Below, one piece after another: positions 18,032-26,454 of a DNA stretch of 64,000 bases. A program made the position numbers and the translations under genes. The notes under the pieces are model-generated. The model worked only from the letters and a program-made list of their open reading frames with translations, was not told the DNA's origin and did not search any database. This DNA comes from Enterobacter asburiae (GTDB lineage Bacteria; Pseudomonadota; Gammaproteobacteria; Enterobacterales; Enterobacteriaceae): assembly GCA_011754535.1 (NCBI GenBank), contig JAAQVN010000001.1:2356001-2420000 (forward strand), written 5' to 3'. How positions within the stretch are numbered: position 1 is the stretch's first letter; the number at the start of each line of letters is the position of its first letter.

Positions 18032-18926
18032 ATGCTGTCCGCAAGCGCCTGAACCAGGTCTCTGGTTTTGTGAACATCACCATATTCCCGCCCAGAATCA
18101 GCAGTAACCCGACGATACCGTTAATGTGCCAGACGTAGCCTTCATACACCGTTGAGATGGAGAGCGCCACCAGCGGGAAGAGCAGCGTACTGTAAGCCGC
18201 TTTACCGGGGCCGATACGTCCCACCAGCGTGAAGTAGGCGCCAAAGGCTATCACCGAGCCGAACAGGGCCAGATAGAGCAGCGCGCCCATGTAGGTGACC
18301 GTCCATTCCGGGGTAAAACTGTCGCCTCTGCAAAGCGCAATGCCGCCCATCACCAGCGTGCCGTAAAGCATCGCCCAGGCGTTGGTGGTCATGGTTTCCA
18401 GACCTCTGCGCTGATGGCGCATGCTGATCATATTGCCCAGCGAGAACCCATACGTGCCGAGGGCGGAAAGGCCAATGCCCGTCAGAAGCGATACGCTCCA
18501 GCCGCTGGCCAGCAGGTCGTCCCAGAAAAGGGTCACGATCCCCACAAGACCCAGCGCCGCCGCCGTCCAGAAACGCGCGGGCGGGCGCTGTCCGAAGAAA
18601 ATAAAACAGTTAATGGCGTTGTAGAGCACCGCCATGGAGAAGATCACCGATTCCAGCCCGGTGTTGATGTGCGCGGCCGCGGTATAGAAGCACCAGAAGT
18701 TAAAGCAGAAGACGCAGCATCCCTGAAGCATGCAGAACAGGTGATCCCGCAGGGCCAGCTTGCGCAGACGGCGCAGGGCAAGTAACACCACCATCATTGT
18801 GGCGCTGGCCACCGCGAAGCGCCAGAAAATTGACACCGGGGCCGCCACGGGACCCTGCTGCAGGAAAATGGCAATCCAGGTGGTTCCCCAGATGATCACC
18901 ACCAGTCCGTATAATAATGCGTTCAT
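18030..18926 (-). CDS. DMT-superfamily (EamA) metabolite exporter
   Basis: 298-residue inner-membrane protein with about ten hydrophobic segments forming two EamA repeats. It starts MNALLYGLVVIIWGTTWIAI, typical of the drug/metabolite transporter superfamily. Substrate unknown; an amino acid or metabolite efflux role is usual. It is divergent from an AraC-type regulator with phased repeats between them, so the pair probably forms a regulator/exporter module. E. coli K-12 has no such gene between ydcL and ydcO. Confidence 0.85.
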   Translation of the reverse strand: MNALLYGLVVIIWGTTWIAIFLQQGPVAAPVSIFWRFAVASATMMVVLLALRRLRKLALRDHLFCMLQGCCVFCFNFWCFYTAAAHINTGLESVIFSMAVLYNAINCFIFFGQRPPARFWTAAALGLVGIVTLFWDDLLASGWSVSLLTGIGLSALGTYGFSLGNMISMRHQRRGLETMTTNAWAMLYGTLVMGGIALCRGDSFTPEWTVTYMGALLYLALFGSVIAFGAYFTLVGRIGPGKAAYSTLLFPLVALSISTVYEGYVWHINGIVGLLLILGGNMVMFTKPETWFRRLRTA

Positions 18927-18992
18927 TTTTTTTCTCTTCTCAAACCACGGAAGCCCGCAGTATGGCGCGGAGAGCGACAGGGGACTTTCACC

Positions 18993-19020
18993 GACTTGCG
19001 GTAGACTTGCAAAATCTTGC
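18993..19020. promoter_or_regulatory. Three helically phased CTTGC repeats, likely AraC-type operator
   Basis: GACTTGC at 18993-18999, GACTTGC at 19004-19010 and TCTTGC at 19015-19020 are direct repeats at 11- and 10-bp steps. They lie between the divergent exporter and AraC genes. AraC-family half-sites are commonly direct repeats on one DNA face. Confidence 0.5.
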
Positions 19021-19100
19021 GCTTTTTTCTTTTCCGGGGGCTGGCAACGGGGGACAACAGTTCTTAGACTGACAGTTCACTCAATAATGCGCTAACGGTT

Positions 19101-19973
19101 ATGTCTCACGCTTACGATACCTTTGAAACGCTACGCCAGCAGAATGCGGTCCTGCGGGAAACCGTTTCTCTGAATTCCGGCATTCAGCTGGCGGCGTGGT
19201 ACAACAAGCGCGATACGATAACGGTTAAGAGCAACCATCACACCCTCAGTCTGTACGTCGCCGACGGTTACGAGAGCTATCAAAAGACGCCGGGCGGCTG
19301 GAAGAACGGCGGGGGACCGGATCGTTTCTGTTTAATGCCGAAAGAGAGTGAATCGACGTGGGATATCCGCGACGACCTGTCTTTTGTCCATCTCTACTGC
19401 ACCGACGAACACCTGCGCGATGTGGGCGAAAAAATCTGGGACAAGCGGCCGCTGTCGCTGACGCTGGACGAGCGCATTTTTGGCAGCGACCCGAAGATCA
19501 CCGCGCTGTACCGCCAGTTTCTTCTCGGCTGCGACTGGCAGCAGCAGGCCAATCAGCTCACCCTGAGTACGGCCTCCACGCTGCTCTTGACCCACCTGCT
19601 GCAAAACTACGCTAACGTTCAGTGGAAGCTGCCGGTCGTTACCGGCGGGTTATCGCCGTTTGTTCTGCGCAACGTGCTGGCTTTCATTGAAGAAAACCTC
19701 GGGCAGCCCCTGACGCTGGCTGAGCTCGCGGCGCAGGCTGCCCTCAGCGAATACCATTTTGCCCGCATGTTCCGCCAGTCGACGGGGCTGGCGCCGCATC
19801 AGTACGTCATGCAAAGGCGCATGGAAAAAGCGAAAAACCTGGTACAGCATACCTCGACGCCGCTCACGGATATCGCGCTGGCCTGCGGGTTTAACTCCGC
19901 CAGCCACTTCAGTAACCGTTTCCGCAGCGTCATGGGCATCACGCCGTCTCAGCTACGCGCGGCGAGCGCGTGA
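19101..19973 (+). CDS. AraC-family transcriptional regulator
   Basis: 290 residues. An N-terminal cupin-like effector domain covers about 1-180 and two C-terminal helix-turn-helix motifs cover about 195-290 (LTLAELAAQAALSEYHFARMFRQ and LTDIALACGFNSASHFSNRFR). It probably controls the divergent EamA exporter. The inducer is not known. Its 3' end overlaps ydcO by 21 bp, tail to tail. Confidence 0.88.
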   Translation: MSHAYDTFETLRQQNAVLRETVSLNSGIQLAAWYNKRDTITVKSNHHTLSLYVADGYESYQKTPGGWKNGGGPDRFCLMPKESESTWDIRDDLSFVHLYCTDEHLRDVGEKIWDKRPLSLTLDERIFGSDPKITALYRQFLLGCDWQQQANQLTLSTASTLLLTHLLQNYANVQWKLPVVTGGLSPFVLRNVLAFIEENLGQPLTLAELAAQAALSEYHFARMFRQSTGLAPHQYVMQRRMEKAKNLVQHTSTPLTDIALACGFNSASHFSNRFRSVMGITPSQLRAASA

Positions 19974-21119
19974 GAACAGGGCGTAGCACACCCCACCCAG
20001 CACCAGCCCCCAGAATGCCGAACCGATGCCGAGGATCGTAACGCCGCTCGCGGTCATCAAAAACGTGACGATGGCCGCGTCGCGCTCCGCTTCATGATTC
20101 AGCGCCTGATATAAACTTCCGCTAATGGTACCCAGCAGCGCCAGACCGGCAAGGGTCTGGATCCAGCTGAGCGGCAGTGCTGCCATTATCGCGGTGATAG
20201 ATCCGCCGAACACCCCCGCCAGCAGATAAAACCCGCCGGCCGCGATTGCCGCCAGCCAGCGTTTAGCGGCATCCGGGTGGGCATCCGGGCTTTGACAGAT
20301 AGCGGCGGTAATGGCGGCAATGCAGATGGAAAAGACGCCGAAGGGGGACAGCAGCAGCGCGAGCCCGCCCGTAAAAATAATGATCGGTGAGACCGCCAGC
20401 GGATAGCCGGACGCTTTCATCGTCGCGAAACCGGGCGCATTTTGCGAGGCCATGGTCACCAGAAAGAAAGGCAAACCGATACTTACCAGACTGGTGAAGG
20501 TAAAGGCGGGGGCAATAAACTCAGGCATCACGGGGGAGAGGGTGATTTTATCGGTGACAACGTCACCTCCGGCCCACGCGACGATCCCGCCCACCAGCAG
20601 CGTAACGACAATGGCATACCGCGGTGCCAGCGCTTTCGCTACCAGCCACGCCGCAATCATGCTGCCGCACAGCAGAAAGTGCCCGTCCAGATGGGCAAAC
20701 GCATGCAGCCCAAACTGCAGGAGTACGCCTGCCAGCATGGCGGCCGCAAGCGAATGGGGGATTAGCTTCATCAGACGGGCAAAAAGCCCGGTAACGCCGC
20801 AGAGTAAAATGAGCGCGTTGGCGAAGATGAACACGCCGATCGTCTCAGCCAGCGTTACGCCGTGCAGGCTTGTGGCGAGCAGCGCTGCGCCGGGCGTAGA
20901 CCAGGCGGTCAGCACCGGGGCTTTATACCACCAGGAAAGCGCCAGGGTGCTGACGCCCATTCCTGTCCCCAGCGCGGTCATCCAGCCCGCGATCTGCTGC
21001 GCGCTGGCGCCCGCCGCCGCCGCGGCCTGCCAGATAATGGCTGCAGAACTGGCGTAACCGACCAGGACGGCGACAAATCCAGCCAGTGCGGCTGGAACGA
21101 GATGAGAGGAAGGGCGCAT
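19953..21119 (-). CDS. ydcO: YdcO, BenE-family benzoate/H+ symporter-like permease
   Basis: 388-residue inner-membrane protein with about 12 hydrophobic helices, similar to E. coli YdcO. Shared segments include VGYASSAAIIWQAA, YKAPVLTAWSTPGAALL, LVTMASQNAPGFATMKASGY and AAICQSPDAHPD. BenE transports benzoate in Acinetobacter; the substrate of YdcO is unproven. The ATG at 21119 gives the E. coli-like N-terminus. Divergent from ydcN. Confidence 0.92.
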   Translation of the reverse strand: MRPSSHLVPAALAGFVAVLVGYASSAAIIWQAAAAAGASAQQIAGWMTALGTGMGVSTLALSWWYKAPVLTAWSTPGAALLATSLHGVTLAETIGVFIFANALILLCGVTGLFARLMKLIPHSLAAAMLAGVLLQFGLHAFAHLDGHFLLCGSMIAAWLVAKALAPRYAIVVTLLVGGIVAWAGGDVVTDKITLSPVMPEFIAPAFTFTSLVSIGLPFFLVTMASQNAPGFATMKASGYPLAVSPIIIFTGGLALLLSPFGVFSICIAAITAAICQSPDAHPDAAKRWLAAIAAGGFYLLAGVFGGSITAIMAALPLSWIQTLAGLALLGTISGSLYQALNHEAERDAAIVTFLMTASGVTILGIGSAFWGLVLGGVCYALFSRARRA

Positions 21120-21130
21120 GGAAACTCCGT

Positions 21131-21177
21131 TGTGCGTTATAACGTCCGAGATAAGGTAACACTGTGCGTTATAGCGT
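21131..21177. promoter_or_regulatory. Paired YdcN operator candidates
   Basis: TGTGCGTTATAACGT (21131-21145) and TGTGCGTTATAGCGT (21163-21177) are near-identical direct repeats 32 bp apart, close to three helical turns. Each contains a palindromic core (CGTTATAACG, and CGTTATAGCG with one break). They lie between ydcO and ydcN, next to the XRE regulator gene. Confidence 0.65.
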
Positions 21178-21211
21178 ACAAGTGGTATGCTCATCGCCAT
21201 CAGGAGGGAGC

Positions 21212-21739
21212 ATGGACATTACACAACATCTTGCAGCAACGCTGAAAACGCTGCGCCAGGCCCGCGGCTGGAGTTTGTCGAAGCTGGCGGACGAAACCGG
21301 CGTGTCGAAAGCGATGCTCGGGCAAATCGAGCGCAATGAGTCCAGCCCGACGGTGTCGACGCTGTGGAAAATTGCCACCGGGCTGAACGTCCCGTTTTCC
21401 GCGTTCATCACGCCCGAGGCGGACAGGCCGGCGGTGTTTGATTCGCAGCAGCAGGCGATGGTGATTAAACCGCTCTTTCCCTGGGATGAGACGCTCAGGT
21501 TCGATCATTTCTCCATCACGCTGGCACCGGGCGCCCTGAGTGAGTCCACGCCGCACGAGGCGGGGGTGATCGAACATGTGGTGGTGATCGACGGCGAGCT
21601 GGAGATGAACATCGACGGCGAGTGGCAGACGGTTTATGCCGATTCTGGCGTTCGTTTTGCCGGCGATAAAGCACACGCCTACCGCAACAGCACCGACCGG
21701 CCGGTGCATTTTCACTCTCTGATCCATTATCCCCGCTGA
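21212..21739 (+). CDS. ydcN: YdcN, XRE-family regulator with cupin domain
   Basis: 175-residue two-domain regulator matching E. coli YdcN. The helix-turn-helix is at about residues 8-62 (WSLSKLADETGVSKAMLGQIE) and the C-terminal cupin sensor at about 100-170 (STPHEAGVIEHVVVIDGELE, VHFHSLIHYPR). The start at 21212 follows GGAGGGAG. It probably regulates ydcO and itself through the repeats just upstream. The ligand is unknown. Confidence 0.92.
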   Translation: MDITQHLAATLKTLRQARGWSLSKLADETGVSKAMLGQIERNESSPTVSTLWKIATGLNVPFSAFITPEADRPAVFDSQQQAMVIKPLFPWDETLRFDHFSITLAPGALSESTPHEAGVIEHVVVIDGELEMNIDGEWQTVYADSGVRFAGDKAHAYRNSTDRPVHFHSLIHYPR

Positions 21740-21819
21740 GACTACGCAAAACTGTTTCGCTGTCGCATACTTCTGACTACAATAGCCGCCATTTTGACCA
21801 TAACGGATAACGACGAAGT

Positions 21820-23784
21820 ATGCGCCTGCAATCCCATCATCTTGAACTTTTAAGCCCGGCCCGCGACGCCGCCATTGCCCGTGAAGCAATCCTTCACGGC
21901 GCTGACGCCGTCTACATCGGCGGCCCTGGCTTCGGTGCCCGCCATAACGCCAGCAACAGCCTGAGCGATATCGCCGAGCTGGTGCCGTTCGCCCACCGTT
22001 TCGGGGCGAAAGTGTTCGTGACCCTGAACACCATTCTTCATGATGATGAGCTGGAGCCCGCGCAGCGTCTGATTACCGATCTCTACCAGACCGGCGTTGA
22101 TGCCCTGATCGTTCAGGACATGGGCGTCCTGGAGCTGGATATTCCGCCCATTGAGCTGCACGCCAGTACCCAGTGCGATATCCGTACGGTAGAAAAGGCG
22201 AAGTTTCTCTCCGACGTCGGCTTTTCGCAGATTGTTCTGGCGCGCGAGCTGAACCTTAATCAGATCCGCGATATTCACCAGGCGACGGACGCGACGATTG
22301 AATTCTTTATCCACGGGGCGCTGTGCGTGGCCTATTCCGGCCAGTGCAACATTTCCCACGCCCAGACCGGCCGCAGCGCCAACCGCGGCGACTGCTCTCA
22401 GGCCTGCCGTCTGCCGTATACCCTGAAAGACGATCAGGGCCGCGTCGTGGCGTTCGAAAAACACCTGCTCTCCATGAAGGATAACGATCAGACGGCTAAC
22501 CTGGGCGCGCTGATCGACGCGGGCGTGCGTTCCTTCAAGATTGAAGGGCGCTACAAAGATATGAGCTACGTAAAGAACATCACCGCGCACTATCGCCAGA
22601 TGCTCGACGCCATCATTGAAGATCGCGGCGACCTGGCGCGCGCGTCAGCCGGGCGTACCGAGCATTTCTTTGTTCCGTCGACGGACAAAACCTTCCACCG
22701 CGGCAGCACGGACTATTTCGTGAATGCCCGTAAAGGGGATATCGGCGCGTTTGACTCACCGAAGTTTATCGGCTTACCGGTTGGTGAAGTGCTGAAAGTG
22801 GCGAAAGATCACCTTGACGTTGAAGTGACGGAACCGCTGGCGAACGGTGATGGCCTTAACGTGATGATTAAGCGTGAGGTCGTGGGCTTCCGCGCCAACA
22901 CGGTCGAGAAAACCGGCGAGAACCGCTACCGCGTATGGCCGAATGAAATGCCTGCCGATCTCTACAAGGCAAGGCCGAACGCGGCGCTTAACCGTAACCT
23001 GGATCATAACTGGCAGCAGGCGCTGCTTAAAACCTCCAGCGAGCGTCGCATCGCGGTGGATATTGAGCTGGGCGGCTGGGAAGAGCAGCTGATTCTGACC
23101 ATGACCTGTGAAGACGGCATCAGCGTGACGCATACGCTCGACGGCCTGTTCGAGGTGGCAAACAACGCGGAAAAAGCGCTTAACAGCCTGAAGGATGGCG
23201 TGGCGAAGCTGGGCCAGACAATTTACTACGCACGCGCGATAGAGGTTAATCTGCCGGACGCGCTGTTCGTACCGAACAGCCTGCTTAACCAGTTCCGCCG
23301 TGAAACGGCAGAGATGCTGGATGCAGCGCGTCTGGCCCAGTATCCGCGCGGCAGCCGTAAGGCCGAATCTGTTCCTGCGCCCGTGTATCCGGACACCCAT
23401 CTATCCTTCCTCGCGAACGTTTACAACCATAAAGCGCGTGAATTCTATCATCGTCACGGCGTGCAGCTGATCGACGCGGCCTATGAAGCGCACGAAGAGA
23501 AGGGCGATGTGCCGGTGATGATCACCAAGCACTGCCTCCGCTTTGCTTTTAACCTGTGTCCTAAGCAGGCGAAAGGGAATATCAAGAGCTGGAAGGCGAC
23601 CCCCATGCAGCTGGTTAACGGCGACGAAGTTCTGACCCTGAAGTTTGACTGCCGTCCGTGCGAAATGCACGTTATTGGTAAGATGAAAAACCACATCTTC
23701 AAAATGCCGCCGCCGGGCAGCATCGTCGCGTCCGTCAGCCCTGACGATCTGATGAAAACCCTGCCGAAGCGTAAAGGCAGTTAA
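21820..23784 (+). CDS. rlhA: 23S rRNA 5-hydroxycytidine C2501 synthase RlhA (YdcP)
   Basis: U32 peptidase-family protein that hydroxylates cytidine 2501 of 23S rRNA, with prephenate-dependent chemistry known from E. coli. The 654-residue sequence follows E. coli RlhA. The family core is visible: IHGALCVAYSGQCNISHAQTG, RGDCSQACRLPY and the late FNLCPKQAK and FDCRPCEMHV, which supply cysteines for an Fe-S cluster. Backbone gene in the same position as E. coli ydcP. Confidence 0.95.
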   Translation: MRLQSHHLELLSPARDAAIAREAILHGADAVYIGGPGFGARHNASNSLSDIAELVPFAHRFGAKVFVTLNTILHDDELEPAQRLITDLYQTGVDALIVQDMGVLELDIPPIELHASTQCDIRTVEKAKFLSDVGFSQIVLARELNLNQIRDIHQATDATIEFFIHGALCVAYSGQCNISHAQTGRSANRGDCSQACRLPYTLKDDQGRVVAFEKHLLSMKDNDQTANLGALIDAGVRSFKIEGRYKDMSYVKNITAHYRQMLDAIIEDRGDLARASAGRTEHFFVPSTDKTFHRGSTDYFVNARKGDIGAFDSPKFIGLPVGEVLKVAKDHLDVEVTEPLANGDGLNVMIKREVVGFRANTVEKTGENRYRVWPNEMPADLYKARPNAALNRNLDHNWQQALLKTSSERRIAVDIELGGWEEQLILTMTCEDGISVTHTLDGLFEVANNAEKALNSLKDGVAKLGQTIYYARAIEVNLPDALFVPNSLLNQFRRETAEMLDAARLAQYPRGSRKAESVPAPVYPDTHLSFLANVYNHKAREFYHRHGVQLIDAAYEAHEEKGDVPVMITKHCLRFAFNLCPKQAKGNIKSWKATPMQLVNGDEVLTLKFDCRPCEMHVIGKMKNHIFKMPPPGSIVASVSPDDLMKTLPKRKGS

Positions 23785-24015
23785 CTACCTTACGTGCGTG
23801 TCCGGTTTGCGCGATTTCTGCCACTGGTGGTGTTCGCGCAAACCCTCCGCCGACTCTTCAGCCGCACTGCGTAACTCATCGCTGTCGGCCTCATGCCGCA
23901 GTTGATGTTCAACATTTTTTACCCATATGTATTCATGGCCCTTGTGCCCGGCCATAAGCTGGCCTGAAAACAAAGCACAAATAAGCAGGACGACAGATAA
24001 CCCTTTTTTTAGCAT
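23785..24015 (-). CDS. yncJ: YncJ, small DUF2554 secreted protein
   Basis: 76-residue protein close to E. coli YncJ. A signal peptide (MLKKGLSVVLLICALFSGQLMA) is followed by a charged mature part (GHKGHEYIWVKNVEHQLRHE). The ATG at 24015 gives the E. coli length. Function unknown. The upstream region holds palindromes resembling Rcs boxes that it may share with the divergent gene at 24259. Confidence 0.9.
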   Translation of the reverse strand: MLKKGLSVVLLICALFSGQLMAGHKGHEYIWVKNVEHQLRHEADSDELRSAAEESAEGLREHHQWQKSRKPDTHVR

Positions 24016-24133
24016 GGTGTTCACCGCTGAATAACATTGCGGAATAAGCATGCCGATCGTTTCTTCGTGTTATTATTCTTTTATTCAAAGTACGGCAAAG
24101 AAAATGTCAAATACTGTTGGATCGGAATTCGTA

Positions 24134-24149
24134 TTAGGAAATTTCCTAA
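24134..24149. promoter_or_regulatory. 16-bp perfect palindrome, RcsAB-box-like
   Basis: TTAGGAAATTTCCTAA is a perfect palindrome about midway between the divergent starts of yncJ and the 24259 gene. It matches 11 of 14 positions of the RcsAB consensus TAAGAATATTCCTA as I recall it. Confidence 0.45.
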
Positions 24150-24204
24150 ATATGATTGTGGCGTTGTAAACTACCTGTTCTGGTACTGAAAGAGACGTTT
24201 ACTT

Positions 24205-24224
24205 TAAGGATAATCCTATATAAT
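24205..24224 (+). promoter_or_regulatory. Second RcsAB-box-like site abutting a TATAAT -10
   Basis: TAAGGATAATCCTA (24205-24218) matches 12 of 14 positions of the RcsAB consensus. It is followed at once by TATAAT (24219-24224), a consensus -10 for the gene starting at 24259. The box would therefore cover the -35 region. Confidence 0.5.
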
Positions 24225-24258
24225 AGAGGTTCTCTGGCTAAGGAATGGGTCTTAATTA

Positions 24259-24621
24259 ATGAAAAAAATAATCGCGCTAGCGCTCCTTGTGGCGGCCGTA
24301 GGGGCTACCGCAGGGTTGCGCTATATCGAGAATGGCGAACCAGAATATATTCAGTCCGCAGAAACCCGCGTTGGTTCCTATTTAACCAGCGACTACGGAC
24401 GCGTAGCCTGTAATAGCAAAAAAGTAAATGAACAACGCTGGGAATTAGACTGCACGCATCAGGCTGGGGGAAAAACATTCCAGTTCGCGGTGTATCCCTC
24501 TGAAAAAGCACCCTATGGTGTCTCGCGATCGTTTTATCTCGAAGCCCTTAACGATGATGCAAAACAGAGCGCTGAGCAGGGTCTGATGCGCTATTTGCAA
24601 ATCAACACCAGGTCGAGTTAA
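24259..24621 (+). CDS. Small exported protein of unknown function
   Basis: Not recognised. 120 residues with an N-terminal hydrophobic segment (MKKIIALALLVAAVGATAGL) that is a signal peptide or anchor, then a soluble domain with two cysteines (VACNSKK, ELDCTH) that could form a periplasmic disulphide. Composition is lower in GC than the neighbours. It has its own clear promoter with an Rcs-like box, and is followed by a structured RNA region ending in a strong terminator. Confidence 0.75.
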   Translation: MKKIIALALLVAAVGATAGLRYIENGEPEYIQSAETRVGSYLTSDYGRVACNSKKVNEQRWELDCTHQAGGKTFQFAVYPSEKAPYGVSRSFYLEALNDDAKQSAEQGLMRYLQINTRSS

Positions 24622-24629
24622 TCCTTAAT

Positions 24630-24772
24630 AAGGCTGTTGAGCTTTCGTTGAGGAAGCCGGTGTTAGTTTGTTCGAGATCCGCTGCCCGACCATGGAGTGT
24701 CGGGGACGTAGAGACCAAAATACAAATCTATCCATGCAAGCATTTACCGCCAGATAATGGCGGTTTTTTTTT
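24630..24772 (+). ncRNA. Candidate small RNA (about 140 nt) or structured 3' UTR
   Basis: Non-coding and structured. Hairpin 1 is GCTTTC/GGAAGC (24641-24646 with 24652-24657). Hairpin 2 is CCCGAC/GTCGGG (24685-24690 with 24699-24704). An unpaired A-rich linker follows, then a strong intrinsic terminator CCGCCA-GATAA-TGGCGG (24747-24763) with nine Ts. A promoter-like TTGCAA (24595-24600), 17 bp, TTAATC (24618-24623) would start transcription near 24630. It could instead be processed from the upstream mRNA. No match to a known sRNA was recalled. Confidence 0.5.
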
Positions 24773-24795
24773 GCCAACTCGCTTGTGCCATGCCC

Positions 24796-25332
24796 CTATG
24801 ATCTCACCTGATAGTGTGACTGTACCAGTCCCGAAGGGAAGCTGCGGCTTGATACCAGGGTTAAATCAATATCCCGGGACAGCGTGCCAAAAAGCGGTTT
24901 TCCTGAGCCGAGCAGCACGGGTACGGTAGTGATAACAATATCGGCGACCAGCCCTTCGCGCAGGAAGGACTGTATCACCTGCCCGCCATCGATATAGACG
25001 CGATTTACGTTTTGTGCCGCCAGATCGCCGAGAACCTCTTTTGGCGTGCTGCGTGAGAACTGCACTTTGCCCTTCAGCGCCTCGGGTACGGGCGTTCCGG
25101 CCAGCTGTCGGGAGAGCACCAGCACGGGCCGGTCATAAGGCCATGCGTCAAAGGTCAGCACCTTTTCGTAGCTACCCCGGCCCATCACGATCCACTCTTT
25201 ATCGGCGATGAACGCGTCATAGCCATGATCTTCTGTCGGGTCATCGCGCTGCAGCAGCCAGTCGATATCGTCATTTTCTCTGGCGATGTAGCCATCAAGA
25301 CTGACAGCGATAAAAACGTGTGTGGTGACCAT
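24796..25332 (-). CDS. Dihydrofolate-reductase-like (RibD C-terminal family) protein
   Basis: 178-residue cytoplasmic protein of the DHFR/RibD-C fold. Visible motifs are FIAVSLDGYIARENDDIDWL, EWIVMGRGSYEKVLTFDAWPY (NADPH-site turn), VYIDGGQVIQSFLREGLVADI and VPVLLGSGKPLF. Members of this YyaP/YwjB-like group are usually annotated as DHFR-family proteins without proven substrate. The start at 25332 follows GGAG. It lies 41 bp downstream of the FtrA gene on the same strand and may be co-transcribed with it. Confidence 0.85.
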   Translation of the reverse strand: MVTTHVFIAVSLDGYIARENDDIDWLLQRDDPTEDHGYDAFIADKEWIVMGRGSYEKVLTFDAWPYDRPVLVLSRQLAGTPVPEALKGKVQFSRSTPKEVLGDLAAQNVNRVYIDGGQVIQSFLREGLVADIVITTVPVLLGSGKPLFGTLSRDIDLTLVSSRSFPSGLVQSHYQVRS

Positions 25333-25373
25333 CAGGAGCTCCGTATTCAAACGTAATCGAAAAGACTGACCGT

Positions 25374-26360
25374 TCAGCGGCCAGCATCAGGGGGCGAAAA
25401 CTGTTTACGATACTGGGCAGGCGAAAGCGCATACTGCTGGCGAAAATGATGGCGCAGCGTCGAGGCCTGACCGAACCCGGTCTGTTCAGCAATGCTGTCG
25501 ATGCTCAACCGGCTGCTTTCCAGATAATCTTTCGCTCTCAGCAGGCGTTCATTGATCAGCCAGCGTGCGGGCGTCATCCCCGTCGCCGCCTCGAAGCGGC
25601 GCAGGAAGGTGCGCTGGCTCATACCGACCCGACGCGCCAGCGAGTCGAGGCTGTGCGGCTCGATAAGATGCTGGTGCAGATAGTCAAACAGCTGGCCCAG
25701 GCGCTGGCTCTCACGCAGCTGCGCCACCGGGCGGCTCAACTGCTGCGGCTGCGAGCCGTCACGGTGAGGGGGGATCACCAGCCGCCGCGCCACGCTGTTG
25801 GCGGTTTCCAAACCGTAATCCCGCCGGACGACGTGCAGACAGAGATCGATCCCTGCCGCGCTGCCCGCAGAGGTCAGGATGTCTCCCTCGTCCTGGTAGA
25901 GCACGTCCTCAACCACTTCGATTTCAGGGTTGCGGGCCTTAAGCGCGTCAATATAGCGCCAGTGCGTTGTGGCCTTGCGGCCGTTCAGTAGCCCCGTAGC
26001 GGCCAGCACGAACACGCCCGAACAGATGGACAGCAGCTGGCACCCGCGCGCGCTGGCCTGGCGCAATGCCTCGCAGAGCGCGTCCGGAACCGGTGCATCC
26101 AGCCCGCGCCAGCCGGGAACCACGATCAGATCTGCCGACGCAATCAGGCTCAAATCGCCATCAGTAACCATGCGGATCCCGCCGGTCGCCCGCAGTTCTC
26201 CGCTATCCACGCTCGCCACCGCAAAACGATACCAGTCGTCGCCCAGTTCCGGACGCGGCAGGCCAAAAATCTCCACCGCGACGCCAAACTCGAAGGTACA
26301 CAGTCCGTCATAAGCCAGCACCACCACCTGCGGGCGGGAAATCTGCCTTAAATTTGTCAT
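25374..26360 (-). CDS. ftrA: GlxA/FtrA-type AraC regulator with DJ-1/PfpI domain
   Basis: Transcriptional regulator of about 328 residues. An N-terminal DJ-1/PfpI amidotransferase-like sensor covers about 10-190 (VVVLAYDGLCTFEFGVAVEIFGLPRPE, LLSICSGVFVLAATGLLNGRKATTHW). An AraC-type double helix-turn-helix ends the protein (DSLARRVGMSQRTFLRRFEAATG, IDSIAEQTGFGQASTLRHHFRQ). It matches the FtrA group and is divergent from a rhodanese gene as in other enterobacteria. Start uncertain: in-frame ATGs also at 26381 and 26393, none with a strong ribosome site. Confidence 0.82.
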   Translation of the reverse strand: MTNLRQISRPQVVVLAYDGLCTFEFGVAVEIFGLPRPELGDDWYRFAVASVDSGELRATGGIRMVTDGDLSLIASADLIVVPGWRGLDAPVPDALCEALRQASARGCQLLSICSGVFVLAATGLLNGRKATTHWRYIDALKARNPEIEVVEDVLYQDEGDILTSAGSAAGIDLCLHVVRRDYGLETANSVARRLVIPPHRDGSQPQQLSRPVAQLRESQRLGQLFDYLHQHLIEPHSLDSLARRVGMSQRTFLRRFEAATGMTPARWLINERLLRAKDYLESSRLSIDSIAEQTGFGQASTLRHHFRQQYALSPAQYRKQFSPPDAGR

Positions 26361-26454
26361 CTTTTTGCTGTTTTCTGGCATAAGCAAGCGCATTCATGAG
26401 CTGAATTTGTGGATAGAGTAGTGTTAACACAAACGCCAAAGATGAGGAAGGATC

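Noticed and set aside
24630..24772. Identity with a known sRNA (RydC, MgrR, FnrS, RprA, SdsR, CyaR)
   Set aside because: None of the sequences I remember for these RNAs match, so it is left unnamed.
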